The notes under the pieces were generated by a model that made no database searches, was not told the DNA's origin, and saw nothing but the letters and a program-made list of their open reading frames with translations. This document shows, in pieces, positions 10,867-21,920 of a stretch of 64,000 nucleotides of DNA. Location: positions 1,579,471 to 1,643,470 of the forward strand of contig NC_049993.1 in NCBI RefSeq assembly GCF_000003815.2, read 5' to 3'. A program made the translations under genes and the position numbers. The DNA is from Branchiostoma floridae (taxonomy: Eukaryota; Chordata; Leptocardii; Amphioxiformes; Branchiostomatidae). The stretch's first letter is position 1; each line of letters starts with the position of its first letter.

Positions 10867-11520
10867 TGTAGTTATCGTTGCAGGGTTTTAAAACACCAGT
10901 GGGAATCTAATACTCCACCAAACAGATTTCTTTGTAGCTAAATGGACCATTGGTATGGGTCATACTGAATCAAGTTCAGGTCCGGACCTAAACCTGATCC
11001 TCTGGACCTGAACCGGACCTGGACCTGGATTTTCTATACCGGTACCCACCCCTAGTCACCATGGTTACTGGAGGTGTAGGTGGAAGTAAATCTACTCAAG
11101 ATGCCACTAAGGTAATTTAGGTTATTTAGAGAGTCACCTTTAAAGCGGGTGGCGCTAAAATTATGAGGACTGAGTTACTAAGAGCTGTAGACAACCACAA
11201 AATGCTTGGAGCTAAAATGACCAAGCTGTACATTTTGTTGAGATAGAGAAAAAAATCCCTTCTAATGAAAAAAAATTACTTATCGCATCATCTTACCACA
11301 TTCTGGCTCTTCATGTTGAATATGACTAGTATATTTAAAACATTAATTTTGTAATTGCAAATCACAACTAACAGAAAAAGGAAACAACGGCTAACCATAA
11401 ATAGATTGTTAGGCTTGATCATGTGAAGGAAGACATTACTAGTATTAGTTTGCTTGTAAGTATCTAGTTTCAACTTGTCTATTCCGTCCTTGATTATATT
11501 TCTGTTCCATTAGGTACGCA

Positions 11521-12270
11521 ATGGCAGAGGCAGGTAATTGGTCTCCTACTGCTGTTCCCCAGGACTTCGGTGATGGTTCGTCTCCTGGAGTTTTGCGTGT
11601 CAGGTATGAAAGTAAAACCAAAGACCAGCCAACTGCGAGCGAAATTAGTGTGGCCAGTCAACCAAAAGCAAGCAGTGGTGGGAAACCCTATATGTGTGGA
11701 GAGTGTGGGTACAGGGCACCAAGGGAGTCTCACTTCTACCGGCACATGAGAACACACACAGGGGAAAAGCCATTCAAGTGTGCCCAGTGTGACTATTCTG
11801 CTGCACGAAAATTCAGTTTGGAACAACATCTAGCTAAACACACCGGTGATAAGCCCTACATGTGTGGGGAGTGTGGGCATAGGACATATGGGATGTCTGA
11901 TTTATCTAAACATATGAGAACTCATACAGGGGAAAAACCCTACAAGTGTGACCAGTGTAACTATTCTGCTGCATGGAAATCCTCATTGGACAGTCATCTA
12001 GCAAAACACAGTTGTGAGAAACCCTACATGTGTGGCGAATGTGGTTACAGGACAGCCGAAAGACGTAACCTTTACAGACATATGACAATTCATACTGGTG
12101 ACAAACCCTTTATGTGTGGGGAATGTGGGTACAGAGCAGCTCAAAGAAGTGACCTGTCCAGACATATGAGAACCCATACAGGTGAAAAACCCTACAAGTG
12201 TGGTCAGTGTGACTATTCTGCTGCACGGAAATCCACATTGGACCGCCATCTAGCCAGACACACCGTTTAG
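11521..12270 (+). CDS. C2H2 zinc-finger protein, 7 fingers, C-terminally truncated (ZF unit 2)
   Basis: A 249-residue protein starting 7 nt after acceptor TTCCATTAG. The N-terminus (about 55 residues, MAEAGNWSPTAVPQDFGDGS) is the family module. Seven intact C2H2 fingers have helix residues RSHR, RFSQ, GSDK, WSSS, ERNR, QSDR, RSTR. The frame stops at GTT TAG exactly where a linker HTGEKP should be; [11 protein letters not shown] continues in frame after the stop, so the original protein was longer. Fingers 5 and 6 are both of the CGECGYR type, a break in the alternation that suggests loss of one finger. The truncated product could still function. Confidence 0.88.
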   Translation: MAEAGNWSPTAVPQDFGDGSSPGVLRVRYESKTKDQPTASEISVASQPKASSGGKPYMCGECGYRAPRESHFYRHMRTHTGEKPFKCAQCDYSAARKFSLEQHLAKHTGDKPYMCGECGHRTYGMSDLSKHMRTHTGEKPYKCDQCNYSAAWKSSLDSHLAKHSCEKPYMCGECGYRTAERRNLYRHMTIHTGDKPFMCGECGYRAAQRSDLSRHMRTHTGEKPYKCGQCDYSAARKSTLDRHLARHTV

Positions 12271-12840
12271 AAGCCCTACAAGTGTGACCAGTGTGATTAT
12301 TCTGGTGCACAGAAATGAATTTGGACGGACATCTTGCAAAGCACACCGGTGACAAACCCCTTCATGTGTGGGGAGTGTGGGTACAGGACAACTCAAAAGT
12401 CTGACTTATCCAAGCATATAGGAACTCATGCCGGTGTAAAACCTTACAATTGTGACCAGTGTGATTATTCTGCGGCACAGACATCCACTTTGAACATAAA
12501 TCTAGCAAAACACGACGATGAGAAACCCCACAAGTGTGACTAGTGTGGTTATTCTGCTGCACGGAAATTCACACTGGAAAGCCATCTGCTTAAAACCCGG
12601 CATTGTGGTTACAGGACAACTCAAAAGTCTGAATTATCCAAACAAATGAGAACCCATGCCGGTGAAAAACCCTACAAATGTAATTATTCTAGCAAAACAC
12701 AGCGGTGAGAAACTTTTATGTGTGGGAAATATGGATACAGGACAACTGAAAACTGTGTCTTATCCCAACATATGAGAACCCATACCGGTGAAACACCCTA
12801 TGATAATTCTTCAGCATGGAAATCCACATTAGACAGCTAA
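12271..12840 (+). pseudogene. Decayed C-terminal fingers of ZF unit 2
   Basis: Four or more finger remnants follow the stop at 12268-12270. A 69-codon open stretch at 12334-12543 keeps one [10 protein letters not shown] finger and a damaged CDQCDYSA finger (LNINLAKH, first histidine lost), then ends at a CAG-to-TAG type stop. Beyond it the finger sequence is broken by several frameshifts and fades near 12840. Confidence 0.85.
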
Positions 12841-13149
12841 AAATTCAGATTAGAATTAAGAAAAAATTTGTATACGGGAAACATGAGTGCAGAACATTAG
12901 GGATATCTCACTAACATTACATTTTCTCTTTGTGAACCAAGACAAGATCAAGAAAGAAAACTTTATAAGATTGAGTAGTGTGAGTAACTATCAGCTTATC
13001 ATGTGTTATCTGTCTTTTAGCCAAAGACACTGATATAAAACTCTTAATGTGTTTTTTTTGTAGTGCATGTAGTTTTTACAATCTTAGAACACTTATTACA
13101 AGTGTCCTAAACTGATTTCTTAAAGAAAGCTTCCTCACATGTACAGTCT

Positions 13150-13812
13150 TGAGATTGCATTGTGGTTTTAGGTCAAACAATACTTCTATACAATTCTTTG
13201 ATTAGATTTATTTGTAATCAGTACTTTAATATTTGCTTGAACTGTGTGATGTCGTATTTAAAGAGGAGAAAATCTCGACATATATCTTTCATCTGTTCAA
13301 AACAAATTGTTTAGAAATGACCTAACGAGACTAAGGATTAGTGTACACACCTTACAAATTGAAAAGGGCCGACACTACAACATACCAGCCAATGAGAGAC
13401 TTTGTCCCACATGCCATAATGACATAGAAAATGAATTTCATTTTGTAATGGATTGTCCGACTTATGAAGAAGACCGTCAAAAGTTATTTCAAAATATTGT
13501 ATGTAAGTCCGAAATTGTACTGCCACATGCTAGGTGAGAGGTATTCCATTTGATATTATCATGTCCTGTTCATATATCTGCCTACGTTGGCCAATTTATT
13601 TACAACTCATTGCAAAAACGAGATAATGCTTTATGATACTCACTAGATTTTTTTATACTGTTATTACCAAGAAGCGAGAAGAAGCCGAACTTTTGTGTTA
13701 GACTAGATTTGTGACACTTTTATGTATGTATATATCCTGATTTGTTGTGACCTGTACTTAGCCCGGTTGGGCAAAATTGTACAATAAAGGTCTTCATTCA
13801 TTCATTCATTCA
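13150..13812 (+). mobile_element. LINE 3' end encoding C-terminal zinc knuckle
   Basis: The frame 13307-13537 carries ERLCPTCHNDIENEFHFVMDCP, a CCHC-like knuckle found after the reverse transcriptase in CR1/L2-like elements (shown only in part: CPTC...HFVMDCP). It is followed by about 250 bp, ACAATAAAGGTC and an (ATTC)n tail at 13794-13812. A related copy lies at 33150-33540. Confidence 0.75.
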
Positions 13813-13837
13813 TATATTATATTACATTAGTTGTTAG

Positions 13838-13915
13838 TTATTTGTATTAGTATATAGTTGTTCACATTGCCATACATTGTAACTGTTACAATTGTTGCGC
13901 AATAAAGTTCTTCTT
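13838..13915 (+). mobile_element. Short LINE 3' end
   Basis: CATTGCCATACATTGTAAC then TTGTTGCGCAATAAAG matches the reverse complement of the LINE tail at 3.9 kb. Only the last ~80 bp are present. Confidence 0.55.
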
Positions 13916-14639
13916 CTATGTGATAACACCATACGAAATCTGTGTCTTTAAATTTGCCTATAAATAAGCATATACATGCATCAAGTAGTAGCGACAAAGA
14001 CATACACAGCAGAGATCTCAAGTTTCCGTTGGCATCGCTAAAACAATCTACATCAGTGACATGCAGAGCCTGTTTATGAGAAACAGTATGATAACTGAGG
14101 AAGTTTCTATCCTAGATAAAGTTAATCACACCAAATTTCAGGTAGGCTTTGTATGGACATCCTAGAAAATTTGAGCTTCAGTCAGAATAACAGGCGTATG
14201 ATCAGTGTAGCATATAAAGATTGAAACACTGTAATGCTTAATTGAATAGTTATTTACTATCATCTGCAGTATACACCTTACATTAGTATATATGAAAATT
14301 TCTTGATGATTGAACCCACGTTGTACATTACGGAAATGATATAATGATGCGTTTATCAAATGGAATGCAGCATATTAGCATGGTAAATGAAGATAAATTA
14401 ATTCAATGTATGCTTTTTTCAGGCAAGAGAGCTGACGTTATTAAACCAACAGATTGCATAATTGTGTTTGTATGTGTAAAACATTTGATTTATTCACGGT
14501 AATGGCCTTTAAAGGTAAGAAATTCTATTGTCAATTCTATTTTGACGATGTATATATGATACACTATGAATCGCCAATAAATAGAATGATAATCCTTCTA
14601 CATTTTTTTAGATGAAAATAAAGAAAACTTAACAATATG
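13916..14639. other. Intergenic, related to other post-ZF spacers
   Basis: No gene. Parts resemble the spacer found after other ZF units (TTTTGACGATGTA block near 14540, compare 22840 and 46290). Confidence 0.45.
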
Positions 14640-14816
14640 AGAGGGGAGTGGCCTCCTGTCATGTAGGAAGCGATTTAGCACATTAGATGGGTAACGAGGA
14701 ACACAAAATGACCTATAACCCTTTGATATTTTACCTTTCACCCTTGCTGCCTCGGACGAACGCTTGCATGTTGGATTGGAAGATTGTGTGGAGGTAAAAA
14801 TCAACACTGGAAGCAG
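14640..14816 (+). promoter_or_regulatory. Orphan noncoding exon 1 cassette
   Basis: A complete second-subtype cassette: GAGTGGCCTCCTGTCATG, GATGGGTAACGAGGAACA, then GTGTGGAGGTAAAAATCAACACTGG-type sequence ending AAGCAG with a GTAAGAACG donor at 14817. The next coding exon (16207) has its own nearer cassette, so this one is either an alternative first exon of unit 3 or left over from a lost unit. The closest relatives are the cassettes at 22980 and 28696. Confidence 0.6.
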
Positions 14817-15128
14817 GTAAGAACGTGAAATATACAATAATAACTATCTTATCATGAACCAAAGAATGTATACGGCATTTCTGTGGTGTATGGGCCGCAT
14901 CAGTGCGATATGTGTCACTTTTCGAGGTTACGAAATTGAGGTGGGGGAGGGGGGTGAAGTCACACGCCAAGTCCTTGGAGGTAGCAGGACACAGTTTTCG
15001 GCCTATGGGGATTTCTATAGTTAAGGGCCACAAGGTGACTGGCTTCGACGCATTAAAAAATATCGTAGGATGCACTTTTGAATACCAAAAACGGATATGT
15101 TTGAGTTGAAGGTACAAGCCACAAAATA

Positions 15129-15255
15129 TTAAAAAAAAAAAAAAAAAAAATCCTGTCGGCGTATCACCTTCTCATGCCCTCTTTGAAATGCCCCTTTGCG
15201 GAGATCACAGAACTGCAGCCGACTCACACGAGAATGGTAGTTGCGTAATCGAGCG
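15129..15255 (-). repeat. A-run plus conserved 5' module also found at 60.06 kb
   Basis: A run of about 19 A is followed by a ~100-bp block (TCCTGTCGGCGTATC, TGCGGAG, CTGCAGCC, AGTTGCGTAAT) that matches the reverse complement of about 60060-60160. At 60 kb the block lies just downstream of a TATA box; here the TATA box is missing. Confidence 0.5.
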
Positions 15256-15399
15256 CATTCATACACCAAATTGAAAACTTTCACAATCCAAATCATGCAG
15301 TTTCAGAAAGTCGACACTTTCCTTGACCACGCAGCACAGGTTATATCTGGCTGCCCCTCAAATAAGGCTTTTTACCTCTCCTTCAACAAGTTTATCCGT

Positions 15400-15527
15400 A
15401 CTATTTTATGTACCCGCGTCATAGACCCCGGCGTTCGCCTATTAATACTGTGTTCTGCTACCTCAAGATACTCGCTTACAGGAGGATTGTGTGCAGGTAA
15501 TAACTTAAAAATCAACTTTGGAAACAG
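15400..15527 (+). promoter_or_regulatory. Diverged noncoding exon 1, ZF unit 3
   Basis: Cassette remnants (CTTACAGGAGGATTGTGTGCAGGTAA, written here in part) end with TTTGGAAACAG and a GTAAGAACG donor at 15528. With the acceptor at 16203-16204 the intron would be 677 bp. The upstream promoter motifs are poorly preserved. Confidence 0.55.
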
Positions 15528-16206
15528 GTAAGAACGATAAATACATAAAAAATAACTACATTGTCATGACCCATAGAGAAATAAAGCATTTCTGTGGTAT
15601 GTGGGCTGCAACGTGACGAAAAGAAATACAGGAAAATCAAGGACTCAAGGAGTGGGGCGTGAGGGAAATTTTATTGGGGAGGGGTGGCATTTTTGCTCCG
15701 TTTTTTTCTATTTCCAAATAAAGTCAATGACCTGCACCAGACGGCTGTCACCATGGTTACCGGAGGTGAAGCAGACAGTGGTGTTCGGTTACAGAAGTTA
15801 TGTAGCAAATGGCTGGACTGGCTGGTTGATAATGAATGTCTTTGTGTAGGGATAAACATAGCGGTACTTTCAAAGACTTTGTAAGGCTTAGACCATCTGA
15901 AGACATCATATAGTCTCTCAGGAAGACATGTCAGCTGGATAAAAATGAAGAATTTGGCCAAATAGGGACATAAAAGTTACTGTAGGTTTTCAGACAGGCT
16001 TTTGTGGTATATCCGCGGCCGAAGAGTTAACTTCTAGGCCAATTAACTCCTACTAGACTAAGTTGGCGAAATTGTCCTATTACTATTTGGTCAGGCGGGA
16101 GTATGGTAGAGACTAAACATCATGTATTTACTTTAATTTTATCTATCTGCCGTAATGTGGTTTTAGACAATCGTTTCATCTTTTCAAATATTTTATTTGC
16201 TTAGAC

Positions 16207-17340
16207 ATGGCAGAGGCAGGTAATTGGTCTCCTACTGCTGTTGCCCAAAACTGCCATGATGGGTCCCCAACTGGAGTTTCATGCGATAGGGATGCTGGCA
16301 AAGGCAAACAGCAGCCAACAGCGAGCAAACCCAGTTTGGTCAGTCAACCGGAATCACATACTGTTGAGAAGCCCTACATGTGTGCGGAATGTGGGTACAG
16401 GACAGCTAAAAAGCGTCACTTATCTGAACATATGCGAACTCATACCGGTGAAAAACCCTACAAATGTGACCAGTGTAACTATTCTGCTGCACAAATGTCC
16501 AACTTGTACAGGCATCTAGCAAAGCACACTGGTGATAAGCCCTACATGTGTGGGGAGTGTGGGTACAGAGCAACTCAAAAGGGTCACTTATCCAATCATA
16601 TGAGAACGCATACCGGTGAAAAACCCTACAAATGTGACCAGTGTGATTATTCTGCTGCACAGAAATCCGCATTGGACAGACATCTAGCAAAACACACTGG
16701 CGACAAACCCTACAAATGTGACCAGTGTGGATACAGGACAGCCCGGAAGTCGCATTTATCCGAACATATGAGAACTCATACTGGTGAAAAACCCTACAAA
16801 TGTGACCAGTGTGACTATTCTGCAGTAGCGAAAGGCAATTTGGATTATCATCTAGCCAAACATACTGGTGAGAAGCCCTACATGTGTGGGGAGTGTGGAT
16901 ACAGAACAACTCGGAAGTCTCATTTATCCAAACATATGAAAATTCATACCGGTGAAAACCCCTACAAGTGTGACCAGTGTGACTATTCTACTGCACACAA
17001 AAACAGTCTGGACCAACATCTAGCCAAACACACTGGTGAGAAGCCCTACATGTGTGGGGAGTGTTGGTACAGGACAGCTCGAAAGTCTGACTTAGTGGAA
17101 CATATGAGAACTCATACCGGTGAAAAGAACTACAAGTGTGACCTGTGTGATTATTCTGCTGCACGGAAACAACATTTGGACATCCATCTTGCAAAACATA
17201 CCGGTGACAAACCCTACAGGTGTGGGGAGTGTGGATATAGGACATCTCGAAAGGGTGACTTATCCAAACATATGAGAACCCATACCGGCGAAAGAACATA
17301 CAAGTATGAGATTATTCTGTTTCACAGAGATCTGTATTAG
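16207..17340 (+). CDS. C2H2 zinc-finger protein, 11 fingers (ZF unit 3)
   Basis: A 377-residue protein; the ATG lies 2 nt after acceptor TTTGCTTAG, closer than the 7 nt of its paralogues. The N-terminal module MAEAGNWSPTAVAQ is followed by eleven intact C2H2 fingers with helix residues KRHE, QSNR, QGHN, QSAR, RSHE, AGNY, RSHK, HNSQ, RSDE, RQHI, RGDK. Finger 5 is hybrid: it begins CDQC but continues GYRT. The twelfth finger is destroyed by a deletion of about 7 nt after TACAAG, and the frame ends in an unrelated tail (KYEIILFHRDLY). Otherwise the array is open and intact, so a functional DNA-binding protein is likely. Confidence 0.92.
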   Translation: MAEAGNWSPTAVAQNCHDGSPTGVSCDRDAGKGKQQPTASKPSLVSQPESHTVEKPYMCAECGYRTAKKRHLSEHMRTHTGEKPYKCDQCNYSAAQMSNLYRHLAKHTGDKPYMCGECGYRATQKGHLSNHMRTHTGEKPYKCDQCDYSAAQKSALDRHLAKHTGDKPYKCDQCGYRTARKSHLSEHMRTHTGEKPYKCDQCDYSAVAKGNLDYHLAKHTGEKPYMCGECGYRTTRKSHLSKHMKIHTGENPYKCDQCDYSTAHKNSLDQHLAKHTGEKPYMCGECWYRTARKSDLVEHMRTHTGEKNYKCDLCDYSAARKQHLDIHLAKHTGDKPYRCGECGYRTSRKGDLSKHMRTHTGERTYKYEIILFHRDLY

Positions 17341-17640
17341 ATAGCAATGGAACACACCATGCTGAAGACAAACCCTACAAGTGTGACCAGTGTGTTTATT
17401 CTGCTACACGGAAGTAACATCTGGACAGCCATCTTGCAAGGCACACCGGTAACAAACAATTTATATGTGGAAAATGTGGGTACAGAACAGCTGATATGTA
17501 TTACATATACAGACATATGACAATTCATACTGGCAAGAAACCGTACGTGACCACTGTAAATATTATGCTGCAACACAAACAACATTGTGCAAACATCTAG
17601 CAAATACATTAATCCGCCATCTAGCAAAATTTACACTTGA
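17341..17640 (+). pseudogene. Decayed C-terminal fingers of ZF unit 3
   Basis: Finger fragments remain recognisable (KPYKCDQC, then CGKCGYRTAD) but are split by stops and frameshifts. One stop follows the CGGAAG codons at 17409-17416, the same finger position as a stop in pseudogene 5. Confidence 0.8.
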
Positions 17641-18329
17641 GAACAGGACAACATTGATATCTCACTTAATCTAACATTTCATTTTTGATGGACCAACTTA
17701 GCAAAACATATTTGTGAGTACTAGTAGTGGGCGTAATCATCAGCTTATTATGTGTTATCTGCCTTAAGGTAGGCTAGCAGAGCAGCTGATTTCTTTGGAA
17801 ATTTTAATTTTTCATGAGAATAACAGGTGCACAATCAATGTAAAATAAAAAGAAAGACTGCTATGTTTACTCATTTACTAAACTGTACAGTATACACAAC
17901 ATAAAAGTATATACAATAGATGTTGATGATTATGCATAACCTGTGTTGAACATTACGGACAGAAATAATGGAAGCCAGAGAAACATGAATTGTAGTTTCC
18001 ATGACTGATAGATAACGTAGTTTCGTTTCCTTTATGCAAGAAAAGACAGATAAAATGGGCTATATGGAGCTGAGTTGATTAAATTCAATATATATATATT
18101 CAAGCAAAAACAAATTTTGTTATTAAAAATACAGGTTACGTGATATTTTTTCATGTGTTTATAATTGTTCGTTTTTTGTGTTGACCATGAAATGTCAGAG
18201 AGCGTTGTACGAATCTTCATTAATATCGTTTTCATTATACGTAGAAGATCGCAATACAAGCTAAAATTCCCTTTAGATAGCGCAGCACGATATATTATTT
18301 TACACTTTTTTAAACAAGTGAACAAAGAC

Positions 18330-18709
18330 GATGTTTCGTCGCTCATCTCTTACTGACAAATGGCATCCATGCTGAAATAACACAGTGATTTCACGTCATT
18401 TCCTCTTGTATCAATGCCCAACACAGTAGTGATTATTTCTTCAAACCTTGGGTCGTGGTGTATGTATATGTATAGGTAAAACCAACTGTGAAACACTAGC
18501 ACTGGCTACCATCTAAGGTGCTAAATTCAGATTTGAATTATAAGGGCACCTTTTTCAATAGTGTAGGCGGAACGTACTACACAATAAAGTCGAAGCAGGT
18601 TTTAAATGACCTTTCACCCCACCGTGCCGGTCACCCTTCACCCCTTGCTGCCCCAGACAGACGCTTGCGGGGCGATTGTGCGGAGGTACATAATCATCAC
18701 TGGAAGCAG
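18330..18709 (+). promoter_or_regulatory. Upstream region and noncoding exon 1, ZF unit 4
   Basis: GACGATGTTTCGTCGCTCA at about 18328 marks the conserved upstream block. From about 18555 the cassette proper has AATGACCTTTCACCCC and CACCCTTCACCCCTTG, GTGCGGAGGT and the exon end ATCACTGGAAGCAG with a GTAAGAACG donor at 18710. The intron to the acceptor at 19508-19509 is 800 bp. Confidence 0.72.
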
Positions 18710-19516
18710 GTAAGAACGAGATTTACATACAAATTGACTGCAGAATCATGATCCATGGGGGGCAGGGGTAATTTCTGTGGTATGTTGGCTACATTAAGCA
18801 GGATGTAAGACTTTTCTTCGGGCTGACGAAAATGTGGGTGTGGAGGGGGGCATATTTTACTTTACCGGAAACAAAGGAAGCATTGCTCAGTTTCTTCTAC
18901 TTTCTCTTCTTCTAATGAGCCACTATCACCATGGTTACTTGAGGTGTAGCAGAATTGAACTGGAGGTGAAGCAGACATCCTGTGGTGTTCGGTTACATGT
19001 AGAAAATATCAGGACAAAGCTCGAGGGGCTGGATCATTAATGTGTTTATGTAAGACTAGACAGATCTTGTTTAACGGCTAGTCTATTGGAAAGGCGACCT
19101 CTAAATCTACTCAAGATGCCGCTGAGGTCATTTGGGTTATTGGGAGAGTCTACTTTTAAGTTGGCGGCGCTTTTATGACGGGTGATTCATTATGAGCTAG
19201 CTAGAGCCAATCACAAAAGGCTTGGAGCTTGAATGACCGAGCTTTTAATTTTGGAAGATAGACGAAAAGTCCCTTCTTGTGAATAGGTTACTTGTCATAT
19301 CGTCTGATCCTGGCTCTTTATGGTGACGTGACTAGTATATTCAAAACATATATAGTGAAATTGCAAAACACAACAAACAGGAAGAGAAAACAGCACCAAA
19401 TTGTACATAGCTTGTTATTCTTGATGGTGTAAAACAAAGTAATATTTGCTTGCAAGTATCTAGTTTCAGCTGGCTTATTTCATCCTTTATTATATCTATG
19501 TTCCATTAGGTACGCA

Positions 19517-20464
19517 ATGGCAGCGGCAGGTAATGGGTCTCCTACTGCTGTTCCCCAGGACTTCGGTGATGGTTCTCCTCCTGGAGTTTTGCGTGGCAGG
19601 GATGAAAGTAAAACCGAAGACCATCCAACTAAGAGCAAAATCGGTTTGGCCAGTCAACCAAAAGCAAACACTGGTGGGAAACCCTACATATGTGGGGAGT
19701 GTGGGTACAGGGCAACTTACAAGTGTGTCTTATCCAAACATATGAGAACCCACACAGGAGAAAAGCCTTACAAGTGTGACCAGTGTGACTATTCTGCAGC
19801 ACATAAATCTAATTTGAACCGGCATCTAGCAAAGCACACTGATGCTAAACCCTACATGTGTGGGGAATGTGGGTTCAGGACAACTCAAAAGTGTCATTTA
19901 TCCGAGCATATGAGAAATCATACAGGTGAAAAGCCCTACAAATGTGACCAGTGTGACTATTCTGCAGCAAAGAAATTCAATTTGGACCAACATCTAGCCA
20001 TACACACTGGTGATAAGCCCTACATGTGTGGGGAGTGTGGGTACAGAGCAACTCACAAGTCTGCCTTATCCAAACATATGAGAACTCATACAGGTGAAAA
20101 GCCCTACAAGTGTGACCAGTGTGACTATTCTGCAGCAAAGAAATCCAATTTGGACCAACATCTAGCCATACACACTGGTGATAAGCCCTACATGTGTGGA
20201 GAGTGTGGGTACAGGGCAACTCATAAGTCTGACTTATCCAAACATATGAGAACTCATACAGGTGAAAAGCCCTACAAGTGTGACCAGTGTGATTATTCTG
20301 CTGCACAGACGTCCGCCTTGAACAGACATATTGCCAAACATACTGGTGATAAGCCCTACATGTGTGGGGAGTGTGGGTACAGAACAGCTGAAAAGTCTCA
20401 TTTATCCGAACATATGAAAACTCATACAGGTGAACGACCCAACACGTGTGACCAGTGTGACTAA
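19517..20464 (+). CDS. C2H2 zinc-finger protein, 9 fingers (ZF unit 4)
   Basis: A 315-residue protein with the ATG 7 nt after acceptor TTCCATTAG. The family N-terminus (MAAAGNGSPTAVPQDFGDGS) precedes nine intact fingers with helix residues YCVK, HSNR, QCHE, KFNQ, HSAK, KSNQ, HSDK, QSAR, ESHE. The tenth finger is cut after CDQCD by a stop formed where part of the finger was lost. The duplicate at 43901 has identical contact residues except finger 8 (QSTR). The tail break is shared with that duplicate and therefore predates it. Confidence 0.9.
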   Translation: MAAAGNGSPTAVPQDFGDGSPPGVLRGRDESKTEDHPTKSKIGLASQPKANTGGKPYICGECGYRATYKCVLSKHMRTHTGEKPYKCDQCDYSAAHKSNLNRHLAKHTDAKPYMCGECGFRTTQKCHLSEHMRNHTGEKPYKCDQCDYSAAKKFNLDQHLAIHTGDKPYMCGECGYRATHKSALSKHMRTHTGEKPYKCDQCDYSAAKKSNLDQHLAIHTGDKPYMCGECGYRATHKSDLSKHMRTHTGEKPYKCDQCDYSAAQTSALNRHIAKHTGDKPYMCGECGYRTAEKSHLSEHMKTHTGERPNTCDQCD

Positions 20465-20472
20465 AGTTTACC

Positions 20473-20889
20473 ATGAACCGGCATTTAGCCAATGACACTG
20501 GTGACAAACCCTTCATGTGCGGAGAGTGTGGGTATAGGACAGCTCAAAAGCAAAATTTATCCCAACATATGAGAACCCATACAGGTGGAAAGCCCTACAA
20601 GTGTGACCATTGTGACTATTCTGCAGCAAATAAATGTCATTTGGATCAACATCTAACCATACACACCGTTGAGAAGCCCTATATGTGTGGAGAGTGTGGG
20701 TACAGAACAGCTCACAAGCCTCACTTATCTGAACATATGAGAACTCATACTGGTGAAAGACCCAACAAGTGTGAGTGGTGTGACTATTCTGCAGCACAAA
20801 AATCCACCTTGGCCAAGCATTGTAAAAAAAAAAAAAACGGCGAAAACCCCTATAATGGCTATTTGAGGAATGCAATTTCGGGTATCTAA
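20473..20889 (+). pseudogene. Out-of-frame C-terminal fingers of ZF unit 4
   Basis: After the broken tenth finger, a 138-codon frame in another register starts ATGAACCGGCAT and holds three good fingers plus a fourth whose last histidine was lost next to a 14-A run (KHCKKKKNG). It ends with ENPYNGYLRNAISGI. It would need its own initiation or a frameshift to be expressed. Confidence 0.75.
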
Positions 20890-21355
20890 ACAAACTCATA
20901 AGAATATTTAGTGTTGTATGTTATATAGCTGTAGTGAACTTACAGACGAATGTCAAACTCTGCGTAGGGGTGGACAACTCCACAAGTGAACTGACGTGAT
21001 ATCACGGCAACATCACTTGTGCTTGGACTTGACAAGAAAACTCGAGCTTCCCATGGATAACTCTTTCCCTGTAAATTCATCATAGGGGGCAGTAAAAGCT
21101 GTGATGTATCTACCTTATTATAATCCAAATCACTTCTGTTATCGAATGAAGAAGACCTTTATTGTACACTTCTGCTCACACATGCTAAATACAGGCCATG
21201 ATGATACATGTTGAAGTAGTTATCTCAAAAATCAAAATGAAAGAACTATTTCTAGTGAAGTAAGAACGAGTTATCTTTAAGGTACTAAATGCAACTGCAA
21301 TCTTTTATGTATGCTAGTATGTACAGGTTCGACTTCTTCTCGCTTCTTAACCCTA
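20890..21355 (+). other. Conserved block downstream of the fingers
   Basis: About 20940-21125 matches 45310-45490 and the minus strand of 29790-29970. In this copy the frame is interrupted by two stops. The remainder is spacer. Confidence 0.55.
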
Positions 21356-21640
21356 TTCAGACGGGGGGGGGGGGTCTTTCATATCGCATAACGCCAGAAC
21401 GGCTCACACTGGGGCCATTAAATTGAGTTAGTTTTCCTAAAAGATCAGCAACAAATAATTTTAAAAAGTATGAATTTTTTTTTCTTTTTCATTTTTTTTC
21501 TACTTGCCATGGCGACCGTTTGTTGATGCATTTTGATGAGAATCGCGAATTTCGGTCCTAGCAATGCATTTTCAACTTTTGCTATCTTACTGCTATGTTC
21601 TTACATACTAAAATTTTTAGGTTATCTACATATATTAGTA
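21356..21640 (+). mobile_element. piggyBac-like MITE, left end only
   Basis: TTAACCCTATTCAGACGGGG with a G-run starts at 21356, followed by the element body (CATAACGCCAGAACGG, GCCATGGCGACCGTTTG). Homology stops after ~280 bp and there is no right terminal repeat. The same truncated copy exists at 45716, so truncation predates the block duplication. Confidence 0.75.
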
Positions 21641-21920
21641 TATATGATGGTATGTTGATGATTATGCTGAACCTTTGTTGAACATTGTAAAAATATAGAG
21701 TGATGCTTGTGTAACATGTAAGGTAGTTTCTATGAAGACATTGATGAATAGTAGATAATATAGTTCCGTCACTTGCATGTTTGTAATAACAGATATAGAC
21801 AGCATTGGCTACGTAGCTCAGTTAATTCAAGATATATTCATTCATGGCAAGTGAGAGCTGATGTTATTAAATGTACAACTTACAGTATATTTCGTTTTAT
21901 GTGTGAAATATTTGACTTAA

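Larger units (their letters stand above)
9308..11054. mobile_element. hAT-like DNA transposon with 8-bp target duplication
   Basis: The left end TAGGGCTGGATACCGG and the inverted right end (reverse complement TAGGGGTGGGTACCGG) form terminal repeats. GTCACCAT is duplicated exactly at 9300-9307 and 11055-11062. The same GTCACCATGGTTAC target occurs once, without insertion, in the paralogous introns at 5487 and about 15747. No transposase frame was seen; the interior is filled by two LINE fragments. It lies wholly in the intron of ZF unit 2. Confidence 0.85.

Noticed and set aside
14731-15117. Minus-strand frame through the orphan cassette
   Set aside because: It overlaps conserved promoter and exon-1 sequence transcribed from the other strand, and paralogous cassettes break the frame.
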